Below are positions 7,660 to 13,835 of a stretch of 23,088 bases of DNA, piece after piece. This stretch comes from Bacillota bacterium. GTDB taxonomy: Bacteria > Bacillota > Clostridia > Oscillospirales > Acutalibacteraceae. The notes below the pieces were generated by a model that did not search any database, had not been told where the DNA came from, and saw only the letters and a list, made by a program, of their open reading frames with translations. Numbering within the stretch: the first letter of the stretch is position 1; every line of letters starts with the position of its first letter. The stretch spans positions 1 through 23,088 of the forward strand of contig JAEWRF010000021.1 of the NCBI GenBank assembly GCA_023460155.1, written 5' to 3'. The position numbers and the translations under genes were made by a program.

Positions 7660-7688
7660 ATTATAGTCCCAATGCCTTAAAATGTCAA
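7660..7688 (-). promoter_or_regulatory. Consensus sigma-A promoter for the HTH gene
   Basis: Minus strand TTGACA, exactly 17 bp, TATAAT: a full match to both hexamers. Predicted start is around 7653, inside the dyad. Such a strong promoter is consistent with tight repression. Confidence 0.85.
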
Positions 7689-7744
7689 GCGTACTTTCCG
7701 TTTTTTCAGCAGGATCTGCCCGGTAGACAGTATTTTGTATACAG

Positions 7745-7783
7745 AAAAGCGGAGCCTTGCGCCGAAGGGCGAAAAGACTCCGC
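7745..7783 (-). terminator. Terminator downstream of lacI-type gene / structured RNA
   Basis: On minus, GCGGAG pairs with CTCCGC (7749-7754 with 7778-7783). An inner GCC-CTTC-GGC-type tetraloop helix stacks below, followed by TTTTCT. The T-tract exists only in the minus direction, which sets the strand of the RNA candidate next to it. Confidence 0.82.
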
Positions 7784-7791
7784 TGTAATTT

Positions 7792-7950
7792 ATGTTTCCT
7801 GCGGGACACCGTGTCCGACCGGGATTTGCCGCTGGGCAAAACAAACTTTTTGCAGCAGCGGGCAACAGCAAGGATCGCTTTATAAAAACTACTTCATTTC
7901 ACAAGATCGCTGTTGCAGGAAACATCCATCTTCAGGCATTGACGCCTGAA
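7792..7950 (-). ncRNA. Candidate structured RNA (3' UTR element or sRNA)
   Basis: No gene is credible in the 185 bases between the LacI-type stop and the terminator, yet the stretch is full of nested complementarity. ATGTTTCCTGC (7792-7802) pairs perfectly with GCAGGAAACAT (7915-7925) and closes a junction. Inside are three hairpins: GGACA/TGTCC (7804-7816), GCCGCTG/CAGCGGGC with one bulged base (7828-7863), and AACAGC/GCTGTT (7864-7914). The last abuts both the previous hairpin and the closing helix. A separate 7-bp hairpin TTCAGGC/GCCTGAA lies outside (7931-7950). The only T-tailed terminator is on minus. I recognise no known riboswitch or sRNA family. It could be a lacI 3' UTR, an independent sRNA, or a miniature inverted-repeat element. 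Confidence 0.4.
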
Positions 7951-7969
7951 TCCTTATGGACCGATAGAC

Positions 7970-8986
7970 TCAGGAGCATTGAGGCAGCCTTTTCACGCTC
8001 TGCCGCTCTTCCAGCCGCGGCTTATATTCCACATAGAGATCCCCGTGCTCCCCGAGAATCATCCGCGCCAGAATTTCTCCGGCCTTCCGTCCCATATCAA
8101 GCTTTGGCTGAAGGATGGACGTAAGCGGAGGATTCAGCATACAGGAAAGGTTCAAGTCGTCATAGCCAACGACGGAGATATCTTCGGGGATTCTTTTTCC
8201 GACGGCGAAAACCGCCTGATAAACACCGCCCGCCATTGGACCGTTTTCAACAAAAAACGCCGTTGCCCCGGAATGGATCAGGCTCGTCCCTCCCGCGACG
8301 CCGCTGTCAAAGCGATAGTCCCCCTCGAAGACGAGCCCGGGATCAAACCCGATTCCGGCTTCGGCCAGTGCCTTCCGGTAACCGGACAGACGGTCACAGG
8401 AGCTTTTGCTGGTTTTTGGGCCCGTAATGCACGCGACTCTGCGGTGGCCCCGGTCGATCAGATATTTTGCGGCAAGATACCCGCTCATGACATTATCAAA
8501 GACCACCTGGCCGATGTCCGGGTCAAAGTACTCACAGCCTCGATCGAGAACGACCAGCGGCCGCCCGTACGCCTTCGATTCTTTAATAACATTGTACCGC
8601 GATGCCGTAATCGGAACAAAAATAATCCCGTCCGCTCCCTTTTCCTTCAGAACTCTCAAGTATTCCAGTTCTTTTTTCTGGCTTTCATCCGTGTTGCAAA
8701 AAATCACGTTAAAACCGAATTTTTCCGCTCCGTCCTCGACACCCCGTGCCAGCTCGGAGAAATGGGGATTGGAAATATCCGGAATCAGGAGCCCAATAAC
8801 ATTCGTCTTCTTTGTGACAAGGCTCCGTGCAATTGCATTCGGCTTATAGTTCAGTTCCTCCATAACCCGCAGCACCCGGTCGTGTGTCTTATTGCTGATA
8901 TCCTGATCTTTTCCGTTCAGAATTTTCGATATCGTCGTAATGGACACCTGTGCCGCTTGTGCTATATCATAAATCGTAACACCCAA
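7970..8986 (-). CDS. LacI/PurR-family transcription regulator
   Basis: A 338-residue repressor. The N-terminal helix-turn-helix (TIYDIAQAAQVSITTISKILNG, residues 4-25) and hinge helix (YKPNAIARSL) precede a periplasmic-binding-protein-like effector domain, GLLIPDISNPHFSELARGVE through VVGYDDLNLSCMLNPPLTSI. Ligands of this family are mostly sugars or nucleobases; nothing here fixes which. The start is TTG (MGVTIYDI) with GAGGAG seven bases before it. The 85-base leader contains a 7-bp hairpin at 9003-9035. No sugar transport or catabolic genes flank it, so its targets other than itself probably lie elsewhere. Twin operators on its promoter point to autoregulation. Confidence 0.95.
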   Translation of the reverse strand: MGVTIYDIAQAAQVSITTISKILNGKDQDISNKTHDRVLRVMEELNYKPNAIARSLVTKKTNVIGLLIPDISNPHFSELARGVEDGAEKFGFNVIFCNTDESQKKELEYLRVLKEKGADGIIFVPITASRYNVIKESKAYGRPLVVLDRGCEYFDPDIGQVVFDNVMSGYLAAKYLIDRGHRRVACITGPKTSKSSCDRLSGYRKALAEAGIGFDPGLVFEGDYRFDSGVAGGTSLIHSGATAFFVENGPMAGGVYQAVFAVGKRIPEDISVVGYDDLNLSCMLNPPLTSILQPKLDMGRKAGEILARMILGEHGDLYVEYKPRLEERQSVKRLPQCS

Positions 8987-9064
8987 ATCGGTACTCCTCA
9001 GTTCTTCCCCCGAACCCGGAGCCCCATAGGGAAGAGGTTTGGAAGCAGGGAAAATGGCTTTAGT

Positions 9065-9096
9065 AAAGCGCTTTCGGATTTTATTATAGCGCTTTC
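9065..9096. promoter_or_regulatory. Twin LacI-type operators
   Basis: Two copies of an AGCGCTTTC-cored dyad. The first, AAAGCGCTTT at 9065-9074, is perfectly palindromic. The second is centred on AGCGCT at 9088-9093, inside the promoter spacer. The centres are 21 bp apart, two helical turns, so dimers would bind the same face. Both resemble the GC-centred sites of LacI/CcpA-family proteins, so CcpA binding is an alternative. Confidence 0.62.
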
Positions 9097-9110
9097 AGAA
9101 AAAATGTCAA
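9083..9110 (-). promoter_or_regulatory. Consensus promoter of the LacI-family gene
   Basis: Minus strand TTGACA, 16 bp, TATAAT: both hexamers perfect. One operator dyad occupies the spacer and the other covers the start region, so repression by occlusion is expected. Confidence 0.85.
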
Positions 9111-9177
9111 CTTCCTATCATGCTTTTGCGGACAAAAACCTTGCCGAAGCCTGACGCCTCCGACCGGCTTGGGAAGT

Positions 9178-10065
9178 TCACGCGGTCTTTTGGTATTTCA
9201 GGGTTTTCATCCCCTCGGCAATCGCTTTGGAAAGGCTCTTGCCGTGCATGCGGCATATCCGTTTCAGGTCGTACAGACAGACGGGATCGCGGCTGATCCG
9301 GTTGACGCCGAAATTGCAGGTCAGGGTTGCCCGGAACCCAAGCGCCTTCAGGATCGGCTCCGCGTTTTTGCTGATTTTCCCGTAGGGATAGGTAAACGTG
9401 GCAGGCAGAGAGCCGATATGGACTGAAATCTCGTTCTGGCATTTCAAAAGATCGTCCGACAGAATCTTCTCATACTGCTGATAGGATTCGCCGGCTTTCT
9501 GCATGCAGCCGATCCGCCCGTTTTTATCGGAATGGAGATTGTAGGTATGGTTTTCAACATCCACCAGCCCGGAATCCGCCATTTCCTTCAGCTGAGTCCA
9601 TGTTACATGCGAATAGTCGAGATTATTATCCGGATACTGTGTAAAGTCATCCGTGTTTTTTGCAATAATGGAAAGAACGATCTTTGTGTCGTACTTTTTG
9701 ATCAGCGGATAAACATAACGGTAATTGTCCAGATAGCCGTCGTCAAACGAAAGGACAATGGGCTTCGTCGGGAGACTCTCGCCTCCGGAAACATAATCCA
9801 TCAGCTGATTCATCGTCACTGCCGTATAATGTTCCCGCACAAGATACTGCAGGTCGCTTGCGAATTCCGAGGGAGTGATGGAATAATTGGAAAGCTTCGG
9901 CTGCACATTGTGGTAAACAATGATCGGGACGCAGACCGATTCGTTTTCCGCAGCCGCGGCTCCGCTTCCGCGGAATACGCGGCCGGCCGCCGCATTGAAG
10001 GCGACCAGAATGAACACCATCAGGGCAGTCAGTACAAACCATTTGGCTCGAATTTTTAAGACCAT
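9178..10065 (-). CDS. Membrane-anchored polysaccharide deacetylase (NodB domain)
   Basis: A carbohydrate esterase family 4-type enzyme of 295 residues acting outside the membrane, probably removing N-acetyl groups from peptidoglycan or another surface glycan. A signal-anchor helix covers residues 8-29. Motifs are PIIVYHNV (47-54), SFDDGYLDNY with the metal-binding Asp pair (FDDG 107-110), and the metal-binding histidines in NHTYNLHS (His173 and His178). A late FTYPYGK motif precedes the C-terminal part. The histidine spacing is one residue longer than textbook H(S/T)xxH, a variant I believe is common in clostridial homologues. I chose the internal ATG (MVLKIRAKW) because GAGGTGG lies eight bases before it; the outer GTG is inside that site. 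It appears monocistronic. The substrate is not deducible. Confidence 0.92.
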   Translation of the reverse strand: MVLKIRAKWFVLTALMVFILVAFNAAAGRVFRGSGAAAAENESVCVPIIVYHNVQPKLSNYSITPSEFASDLQYLVREHYTAVTMNQLMDYVSGGESLPTKPIVLSFDDGYLDNYRYVYPLIKKYDTKIVLSIIAKNTDDFTQYPDNNLDYSHVTWTQLKEMADSGLVDVENHTYNLHSDKNGRIGCMQKAGESYQQYEKILSDDLLKCQNEISVHIGSLPATFTYPYGKISKNAEPILKALGFRATLTCNFGVNRISRDPVCLYDLKRICRMHGKSLSKAIAEGMKTLKYQKTA

Positions 10066-10234
10066 AGACCGTTCCACCTCATATGGTTATTATGATGGAA
10101 AAGTCGGTTTTAGACTGGATATCCACCGGGAATTCCTATATTTTACTTCACCGGCACGAAAAGTACGCGGTCGAAAAATCCGCCGCCCTTTACTGATCCG
10201 GAAAAAGCGTTCATATAATTAACGGGTGATGAAA

Positions 10235-10444
10235 ATGGATCCCATTGAATGCATGAGCCCCTGTGAACTGACACTGCTGACTTTCCTGATCGCCGTTACT
10301 TTATGCAAAGATCGGGACACGGGTTACCTGAACGTTCTGGGCAACCTGCTGATTGCCGTCGGAGGTCTGATTATCGTCTGGGCGTCTCAGGCGGAGTACC
10401 GGAAACAATCCGATAACACGGATAACTGTCCGCCTGAAAAGTGA
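10235..10444 (+). CDS. Small hydrophobic protein of unknown function
   Basis: About 69 residues with a hydrophobic segment (LTLLTFLIAVTLC), a short charged turn (KDRDTGY) and a second hydrophobic segment (VLGNLLIAVGGLIIVWA) before a polar tail. It is probably a two-helix membrane hairpin. The start is uncertain: ATG at 10229 or 10235. GGGTG lies six bases before the latter. A TATAAT at 10214-10219 could be its -10 box, but no good -35 is seen. It converges on the chemotaxis gene with only 16 bp between them and no visible terminator. I do not recognise a family. The TM-loop-TM layout and an SD-like site support a real gene. Confidence 0.6.
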   Translation: MDPIECMSPCELTLLTFLIAVTLCKDRDTGYLNVLGNLLIAVGGLIIVWASQAEYRKQSDNTDNCPPEK

Positions 10445-10460
10445 CCGTTTCGCAATGATT

Positions 10461-11507
10461 TTACGCTTCGTTCTTCATCATCCGGTCCAGTTCATCCGCC
10501 AGAAAAACGACCTGCTGAACCGCATTGGAGACATCTTCCATCGCCTTTGTCTGCTCCTTTGTCGTGCTCAGCGTGACTTCCGAATGGTTGACCGTTGATT
10601 CAATGGATTCCTTGATCTTTTGGGTCAGTGTCGCAATGTTATCCGCCGTTTCCTTGGAGCTGTCCGAAAGCTTTTTAATTTCCTTCGCAACCACGGCAAA
10701 CCCGACTCCCGCCTCCCCTGCGTGAGCCGCTTCAATGGAAGAGTTGATGCCGAGGATTTTCGTATTCATCGAAATTTTGCTGATCAGCTGCAGGATATTT
10801 CCGATTTCCTCGTTAAACTGGCCAATTTGCTGGATTTCACGGTTGAGAATCTGCTGTTCGCCCATAATGCTTTGCGCGGAGGAAGCAAGCTCTTCCAGAG
10901 TTGCGGACATCTCCACGAACTTACTTGCCAGACGCTTTGCAATACTCTCCAGCCGAAGTCTGGTGTAACCGTTTTGGGCGAGGGTATTGACCACAATAAA
11001 CAGCACTTCCGCAGCCGCGCTGATATTTTTCATGTCCGTAACATTTACTTCATTGACTGCATCAACAAGCGAATTTTCGTCAATGCCCAGTTCCCCCGCA
11101 ACCTTGCGGTAAATCTCTTCCGCCGGCTTTTCCGCCAGAATCTGGCCGCCCAGAACCGTCCCTATCAATTCCCCGTTCACAATAACCGGAGCGGCAAAAT
11201 CGATGAGGCCCGCATGGCATTTGCCCACAAAAGGCCTGCCCGTACGAGCGGCTTCCTGCCCCATGCGATTGTGCGATTCCGCGCAACGGCTGTCGCCCAG
11301 CGAGGTATTATGTATAAAACCAATGCAGAATCTTGTATAGGAACTCGGTTTTGTAATTGGATTCCCGCGCCGGTCCACCGTTACGCTCGCGCAGTTCATT
11401 CCGATGGCAAAATTATCCTGAAAATTCTGCAACAGGGAGACGTCAAGTACATCCGCTATTTCAAGAACGCTCATGTTGATCTGATAGTTTTCAAGGAATT
11501 GAATCAT
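10461..11507 (-). CDS. Cytosolic methyl-accepting-type protein with PocR sensory domain
   Basis: A 348-residue signalling protein without transmembrane helices. The N-terminal half (about residues 12-165) matches the PocR ligand-binding domain: FCIGFIHNTSLGDSRC, then GKCHAGLIDFAAPV and GELIGTVLGGQIL, with conserved Cys and His that may bind metal or a small ligand. The C-terminal half is a shortened MCP signalling coiled coil with the tip-region sequence NTKILGINSSIEAAHAG and GFAVVAKEIKKLSD. I chose the ATG (MIQFLEN) six bases after AAGGGGTG; the outer GTG lies within that site. PocR domains are known from regulators of 1,2-propanediol and related metabolism, but ligand identity here is unknown. 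No che genes are nearby, so whether it feeds chemotaxis or another pathway is open. Confidence 0.93.
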   Translation of the reverse strand: MIQFLENYQINMSVLEIADVLDVSLLQNFQDNFAIGMNCASVTVDRRGNPITKPSSYTRFCIGFIHNTSLGDSRCAESHNRMGQEAARTGRPFVGKCHAGLIDFAAPVIVNGELIGTVLGGQILAEKPAEEIYRKVAGELGIDENSLVDAVNEVNVTDMKNISAAAEVLFIVVNTLAQNGYTRLRLESIAKRLASKFVEMSATLEELASSAQSIMGEQQILNREIQQIGQFNEEIGNILQLISKISMNTKILGINSSIEAAHAGEAGVGFAVVAKEIKKLSDSSKETADNIATLTQKIKESIESTVNHSEVTLSTTKEQTKAMEDVSNAVQQVVFLADELDRMMKNEA

Positions 11508-11787
11508 AAAAAACACCCCTTCCGCAAGATGGATTTATTCTATATGAATTTAGAATTGCCATACTCCCATACAAGAATATTTAACAAATATATTTCCATA
11601 GCATCTTAATTTTTAGATAATATTGATAATTTTTTTACTAAATATTGAAATTTCGTTTCCTTCCCTTTCCATATCCCAAAAAGCCGAATGAATTCCGTTC
11701 CTTCGGGAATTCCCGATTCTCATTTTGACAGATTTTGCATGGGAGCCATATTATGGAACGAATCCAATAGAAAGAAGGGATTGTGAA
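11508..11787. other. AT-rich divergent intergenic region
   Basis: This 280-bp gap is far richer in A and T than its surroundings, especially 11560-11660. It must hold the promoter of the PocR gene leftward and of the Cys-rich gene rightward. For the leftward gene I see only a dyad, ATTCTA/TAGAAT at 11537-11556, and no convincing -35/-10 pair. A hairpin-forming GAATTCC/GGAATTC pair lies at about 11689-11712. No open frame or RNA gene is supported. Confidence 0.5.
11725..11755 (+). promoter_or_regulatory. Promoter of the Cys-rich/DNRLRE unit (sigma-A or sigma-K like)
   Basis: Two readings overlap. As sigma-A: TTGACA, 18 bp, TATTAT. As sigma-K, the late mother-cell sporulation factor: GACA, 16 bp, CATATTATG, close to the CATAnnnTA-type -10 with an AC core at -35. 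The sequence cannot separate them. A sigma-K reading would fit a spore-coat role for the two genes downstream. Confidence 0.5.
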
Positions 11788-11913
11788 ATGGGCTGCTGGC
11801 TGATTCCTCTCATCGCCGTGTGGGGCTGCTGCGGAAACTGCGGAAACCGCTGCTGCTGCCGTAGATGTTGCTGCCGTAGATGCTGCGGCAACTGCTGCCG
11901 CCGTTGCTGCTAA
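11788..11913 (+). CDS. 41-residue cysteine-cluster peptide
   Basis: A very short protein with 16 Cys and 7 Arg in 41 residues. The first third is hydrophobic (MGCWLIPLIAVWG). The rest is Cys pairs and triplets separated by Gly-Asn or Arg-Arg: CCGNCGN, then RCCCRRCCCRRCC, then GNCCRRCC to the end. A 15-bp tandem repeat underlies the central part. GAAGGG lies about nine bases before the ATG, and the frame ends in TAA. A longer in-frame reading from 11725 would cross the promoter and is rejected. It matches no family I know. Such density suggests metal clustering or disulphide cross-linking; Cys-rich proteins of clostridial exosporium are a functional analogy only. It precedes the DNRLRE gene by 101 bp, apparently in the same transcript. 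Confidence 0.75.
   Translation: MGCWLIPLIAVWGCCGNCGNRCCCRRCCCRRCCGNCCRRCC
11854..11883 (+). repeat. 15-bp tandem repeat in the Cys-rich gene
   Basis: Two copies of TGCTGCCGTAGATG plus one variable base, encoding the repeated Cys-Cys-Arg-Arg-Cys pattern. The 15-bp unit keeps the frame, so slippage would change peptide length by five residues without a frameshift. Confidence 0.8.
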
Positions 11914-11932
11914 ACGAATAAACCGTTTTTTT

Positions 11933-11961
11933 CGGCGTCCGCTTTAGGCTTGCGGGCGCCG
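11933..11961 (+). other. GC-rich stem-loop between the two genes
   Basis: CGGCGTCCGC and GCGGGCGCCG form a 10-bp stem (one G-T pair) with a 9-base loop. The T-tract lies before, not after, the hairpin, so it is not a normal terminator for the plus strand. It could protect the upstream mRNA segment or set different expression of the two genes. Confidence 0.55.
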
Positions 11962-12014
11962 ATGCCTCTGAAAGAGAAACATTCCAAAATCGATGAAAGG
12001 AAGGTCTTTTCTTT

Positions 12015-13118
12015 ATGGCAACCGTAACCGTGAACTTACCCGAAACAACCTTTGTTTCCTCCGCAAATCCCAACAGCAATTATTCCTTTTATCCTTTGAT
12101 TTACACCGGTGTGGATCCCGCTTTCGGCACCTGTATCGGTTACCTGAACATTTCCCTGCCCGATCTGCCCGTCTCCGTGGTGGACAGCGCCAAGCTGCGG
12201 CTTTCCGTGATCGTTAAAAACGGCGGTAATTCCAGTCCCATTGCGGTTCTTCGGGCAACGGAGCCGTTCAGCACAAGCTCCGTAACCTACCTTACGCAGC
12301 CGGCAGTCGTGCCGACGGCCTCCGGAATCAACGTCACAACAGCCGATCTCTATCAGACCGTTGAAATCGACATTACCGCGCTTGTGAACCAGTGGATCAG
12401 CGGAGCCTTACCAAACGACGGCATTGCGCTGGCCAACGCGGACGTTACTACCCTGGTGGAATTCGCAACCAACGTCATTTCCTACCCGCCCTATTTTCCT
12501 CAGCTGGTAATCACCTATTCCACCTCGCCGGTGGGACCAGCCACCGCAGCCAATTTCAGCCTCTCCCAGCTGGCGCACGTCATCCAGCAGATTATCGCCT
12601 TTTATCCTACAAGCACTCTATCCGTGTTTACCAGCGGTCTTGTTGCCAACACCATCACCGGAATTCCGTCCGGCATCACTCTGTCACCGGGCGGCACTTA
12701 CGGCGGGCTTTTCATCCTGACGGACACCGGACAGCAGGAGCTGATTCCTCTCGACACCATAACGGCTATTTACACGGGCGATGACACCGTGTATAATCCG
12801 AACTTCACCTACCTGACCGCCCCGACTTTCGCCGAAGGCGCCGATAAGTATCTCGTAACCGGCATCCATGATTCCCTGTCCCTGCTTGAAAATATCGCCA
12901 TCTATATGCGGTCGAACATTTCCGCATCCGGCACGGTTTATCAAAATCCGTACGGCATGATTGTTCTTTCCGACGCAGAGCAGCCCGGGTTGTTTATCCC
13001 GGTAACCGGCAATATCGTTTTGATTCTGCCCACCCCGCAAAACGGCGAACGCTCCGCCTTGCCTCGAATTACCATCGGGAAACCGGAAGATACGTCAACG
13101 ACGCAGCCCCAGGCTTAA
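12015..13118 (+). CDS. DNRLRE-domain protein without signal peptide
   Basis: A 367-residue protein. The N-terminal 170 residues resemble the DNRLRE domain, a beta-sandwich often found on surface proteins: YLNISLPDLP, VDSAKLRLSVIV, SVTYLTQP, VEIDITALVNQWISG and PQLVITYS. The next 180 residues form a second, unrecognised domain (FSLSQLAHVIQQIIAFYP, GGLFILTDTGQQELIPLDTITAIYTGDD, LSLLENIAIYMRSN, PGLFIPVTGNIVLILP). It contains almost no Cys and ends in a polar tail. There is no signal peptide, sortase motif or transmembrane helix, so it is either cytoplasmic or deposited on the spore from the mother cell. The ATG follows AAGGAAGG at a long spacing of about ten. A strong terminator closes the unit. 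Function is inferred as structural/adhesive, not proven. Confidence 0.85.
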   Translation: MATVTVNLPETTFVSSANPNSNYSFYPLIYTGVDPAFGTCIGYLNISLPDLPVSVVDSAKLRLSVIVKNGGNSSPIAVLRATEPFSTSSVTYLTQPAVVPTASGINVTTADLYQTVEIDITALVNQWISGALPNDGIALANADVTTLVEFATNVISYPPYFPQLVITYSTSPVGPATAANFSLSQLAHVIQQIIAFYPTSTLSVFTSGLVANTITGIPSGITLSPGGTYGGLFILTDTGQQELIPLDTITAIYTGDDTVYNPNFTYLTAPTFAEGADKYLVTGIHDSLSLLENIAIYMRSNISASGTVYQNPYGMIVLSDAEQPGLFIPVTGNIVLILPTPQNGERSALPRITIGKPEDTSTTQPQA

Positions 13119-13125
13119 ACACCCC

Positions 13126-13163
13126 GCGGAGGGTACGGAAAACCCGTACCCTCCGCAATTTTT
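13126..13163 (+). terminator. Terminator after the DNRLRE gene
   Basis: A perfect 13-bp stem, GCGGAGGGTACGG with CCGTACCCTCCGC, and a 5-base loop, followed by AA and five T. Confidence 0.95.
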
Positions 13164-13173
13164 GCACAGTCTA

Positions 13174-13202
13174 TTGACAAAAATAATTTGCTCTTATATA
13201 AT
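13174..13202 (+). promoter_or_regulatory. Consensus promoter of the TetR operon
   Basis: TTGACA, exactly 17 bp, TATAAT, beginning just 11 bp after the previous terminator's T-tract. Both hexamers are perfect. Confidence 0.9.
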
Positions 13203-13215
13203 GACTTTAAAGTCA
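13202..13215. promoter_or_regulatory. Palindromic operator of the TetR gene
   Basis: TGACTTTAAAGTCA, a perfect 14-bp palindrome that overlaps the last base of the -10 and covers the transcription start. This is the standard position for autorepression by a TetR-family protein, here encoded 20 bp downstream. Confidence 0.7.
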
Positions 13216-13235
13216 GTGATTAAGGAATCATCAAA

Positions 13236-13835
13236 ATGAAAAAAACAGTACGTCAGGTTCAAAAAGAGCAAACCCGGGAATTTCTGCTGAAGACGGCTTA
13301 TCAGTGCTTTTCGGAGCGCGGAATTCTCAACACGCGGATGTCGGATATTGCCGAGGCGGCCGGGGTTTCCCACGGGACGGTGTTCCTGCATTTCAGGACA
13401 CAGGAAGAACTGGTTGCGGAAGTCGTAACGGCCTGCTGCGGGGAAATCGCTCTGCGCACGCACGAACTGGCGGAGGGGTGCACCTCCATGAGGGAAATCC
13501 TCGCCGCCCATCTCTCAGGGATTCGGGAATACGAACCGTTTTACACCAGGCTGGTCATCGAAAACCGCCTTTTGCCGGAGCCGGCGCGGGATGCGTGGGC
13601 CAACATTCAGTCGGCGGTTTCGTTCCATTTCAGCCGGGTTGCAGAACGGGAACTCCATGCCGGAACGATCCGGGACATCCCCGCCGCCCTGCTTTTCAAC
13701 ATGTGGATCGGGCTGATTCATTATTATCTCTCGAACGGCGACCTGTTTGCACCGGAGGGCGGCGCGGTGAAGCGCTACGGGAACCTATGGATCGACGCCT
13801 ATCTGAAAATGATCCAAAAGGAGGATCGGCCATGA
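13236..13835 (+). CDS. TetR/AcrR-family transcription regulator
   Basis: A 199-residue repressor. The N-terminal helix-turn-helix region (about residues 12-58) reads TREFLLKTAYQCFSERGILN, MSDIAEAAGVSHGTVFLHF, the family hallmark. The C-terminal helical domain should bind an inducer but is not conserved enough to name one. The ATG follows AAGGAA at a normal distance. Its stop overlaps the next gene's start (ATGA), so the two are translationally coupled. The promoter carries a palindrome at the start site, so it most likely represses this three-gene operon. The other two products are small and look regulatory rather than enzymatic. There is no efflux pump directly attached. Confidence 0.94.
   Translation: MKKTVRQVQKEQTREFLLKTAYQCFSERGILNTRMSDIAEAAGVSHGTVFLHFRTQEELVAEVVTACCGEIALRTHELAEGCTSMREILAAHLSGIREYEPFYTRLVIENRLLPEPARDAWANIQSAVSFHFSRVAERELHAGTIRDIPAALLFNMWIGLIHYYLSNGDLFAPEGGAVKRYGNLWIDAYLKMIQKEDRP

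Noticed and set aside
7979..9154. Plus-strand open frame opposite the LacI-family gene
   Set aside because: The opposite strand encodes a complete LacI-family protein with consensus promoter and operators. The plus frame has no coherent protein signature.
9111..9177. Possible terminator after the polysaccharide deacetylase gene
   Set aside because: GC-rich partial complementarity is present on minus with five T nearby. The stem is interrupted and the T-run is several bases away, so I did not call it.
10620..11609. Plus-strand open frame opposite the PocR-MCP gene
   Set aside because: Antisense shadow of a clearly recognisable MCP coil and PocR domain.
11725..11787. N-terminal extension of the Cys-rich peptide
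   Set aside because: It would start inside the promoter and lacks a ribosome site. The ATG at 11788 has GAAGGG before it and begins the regular peptide.
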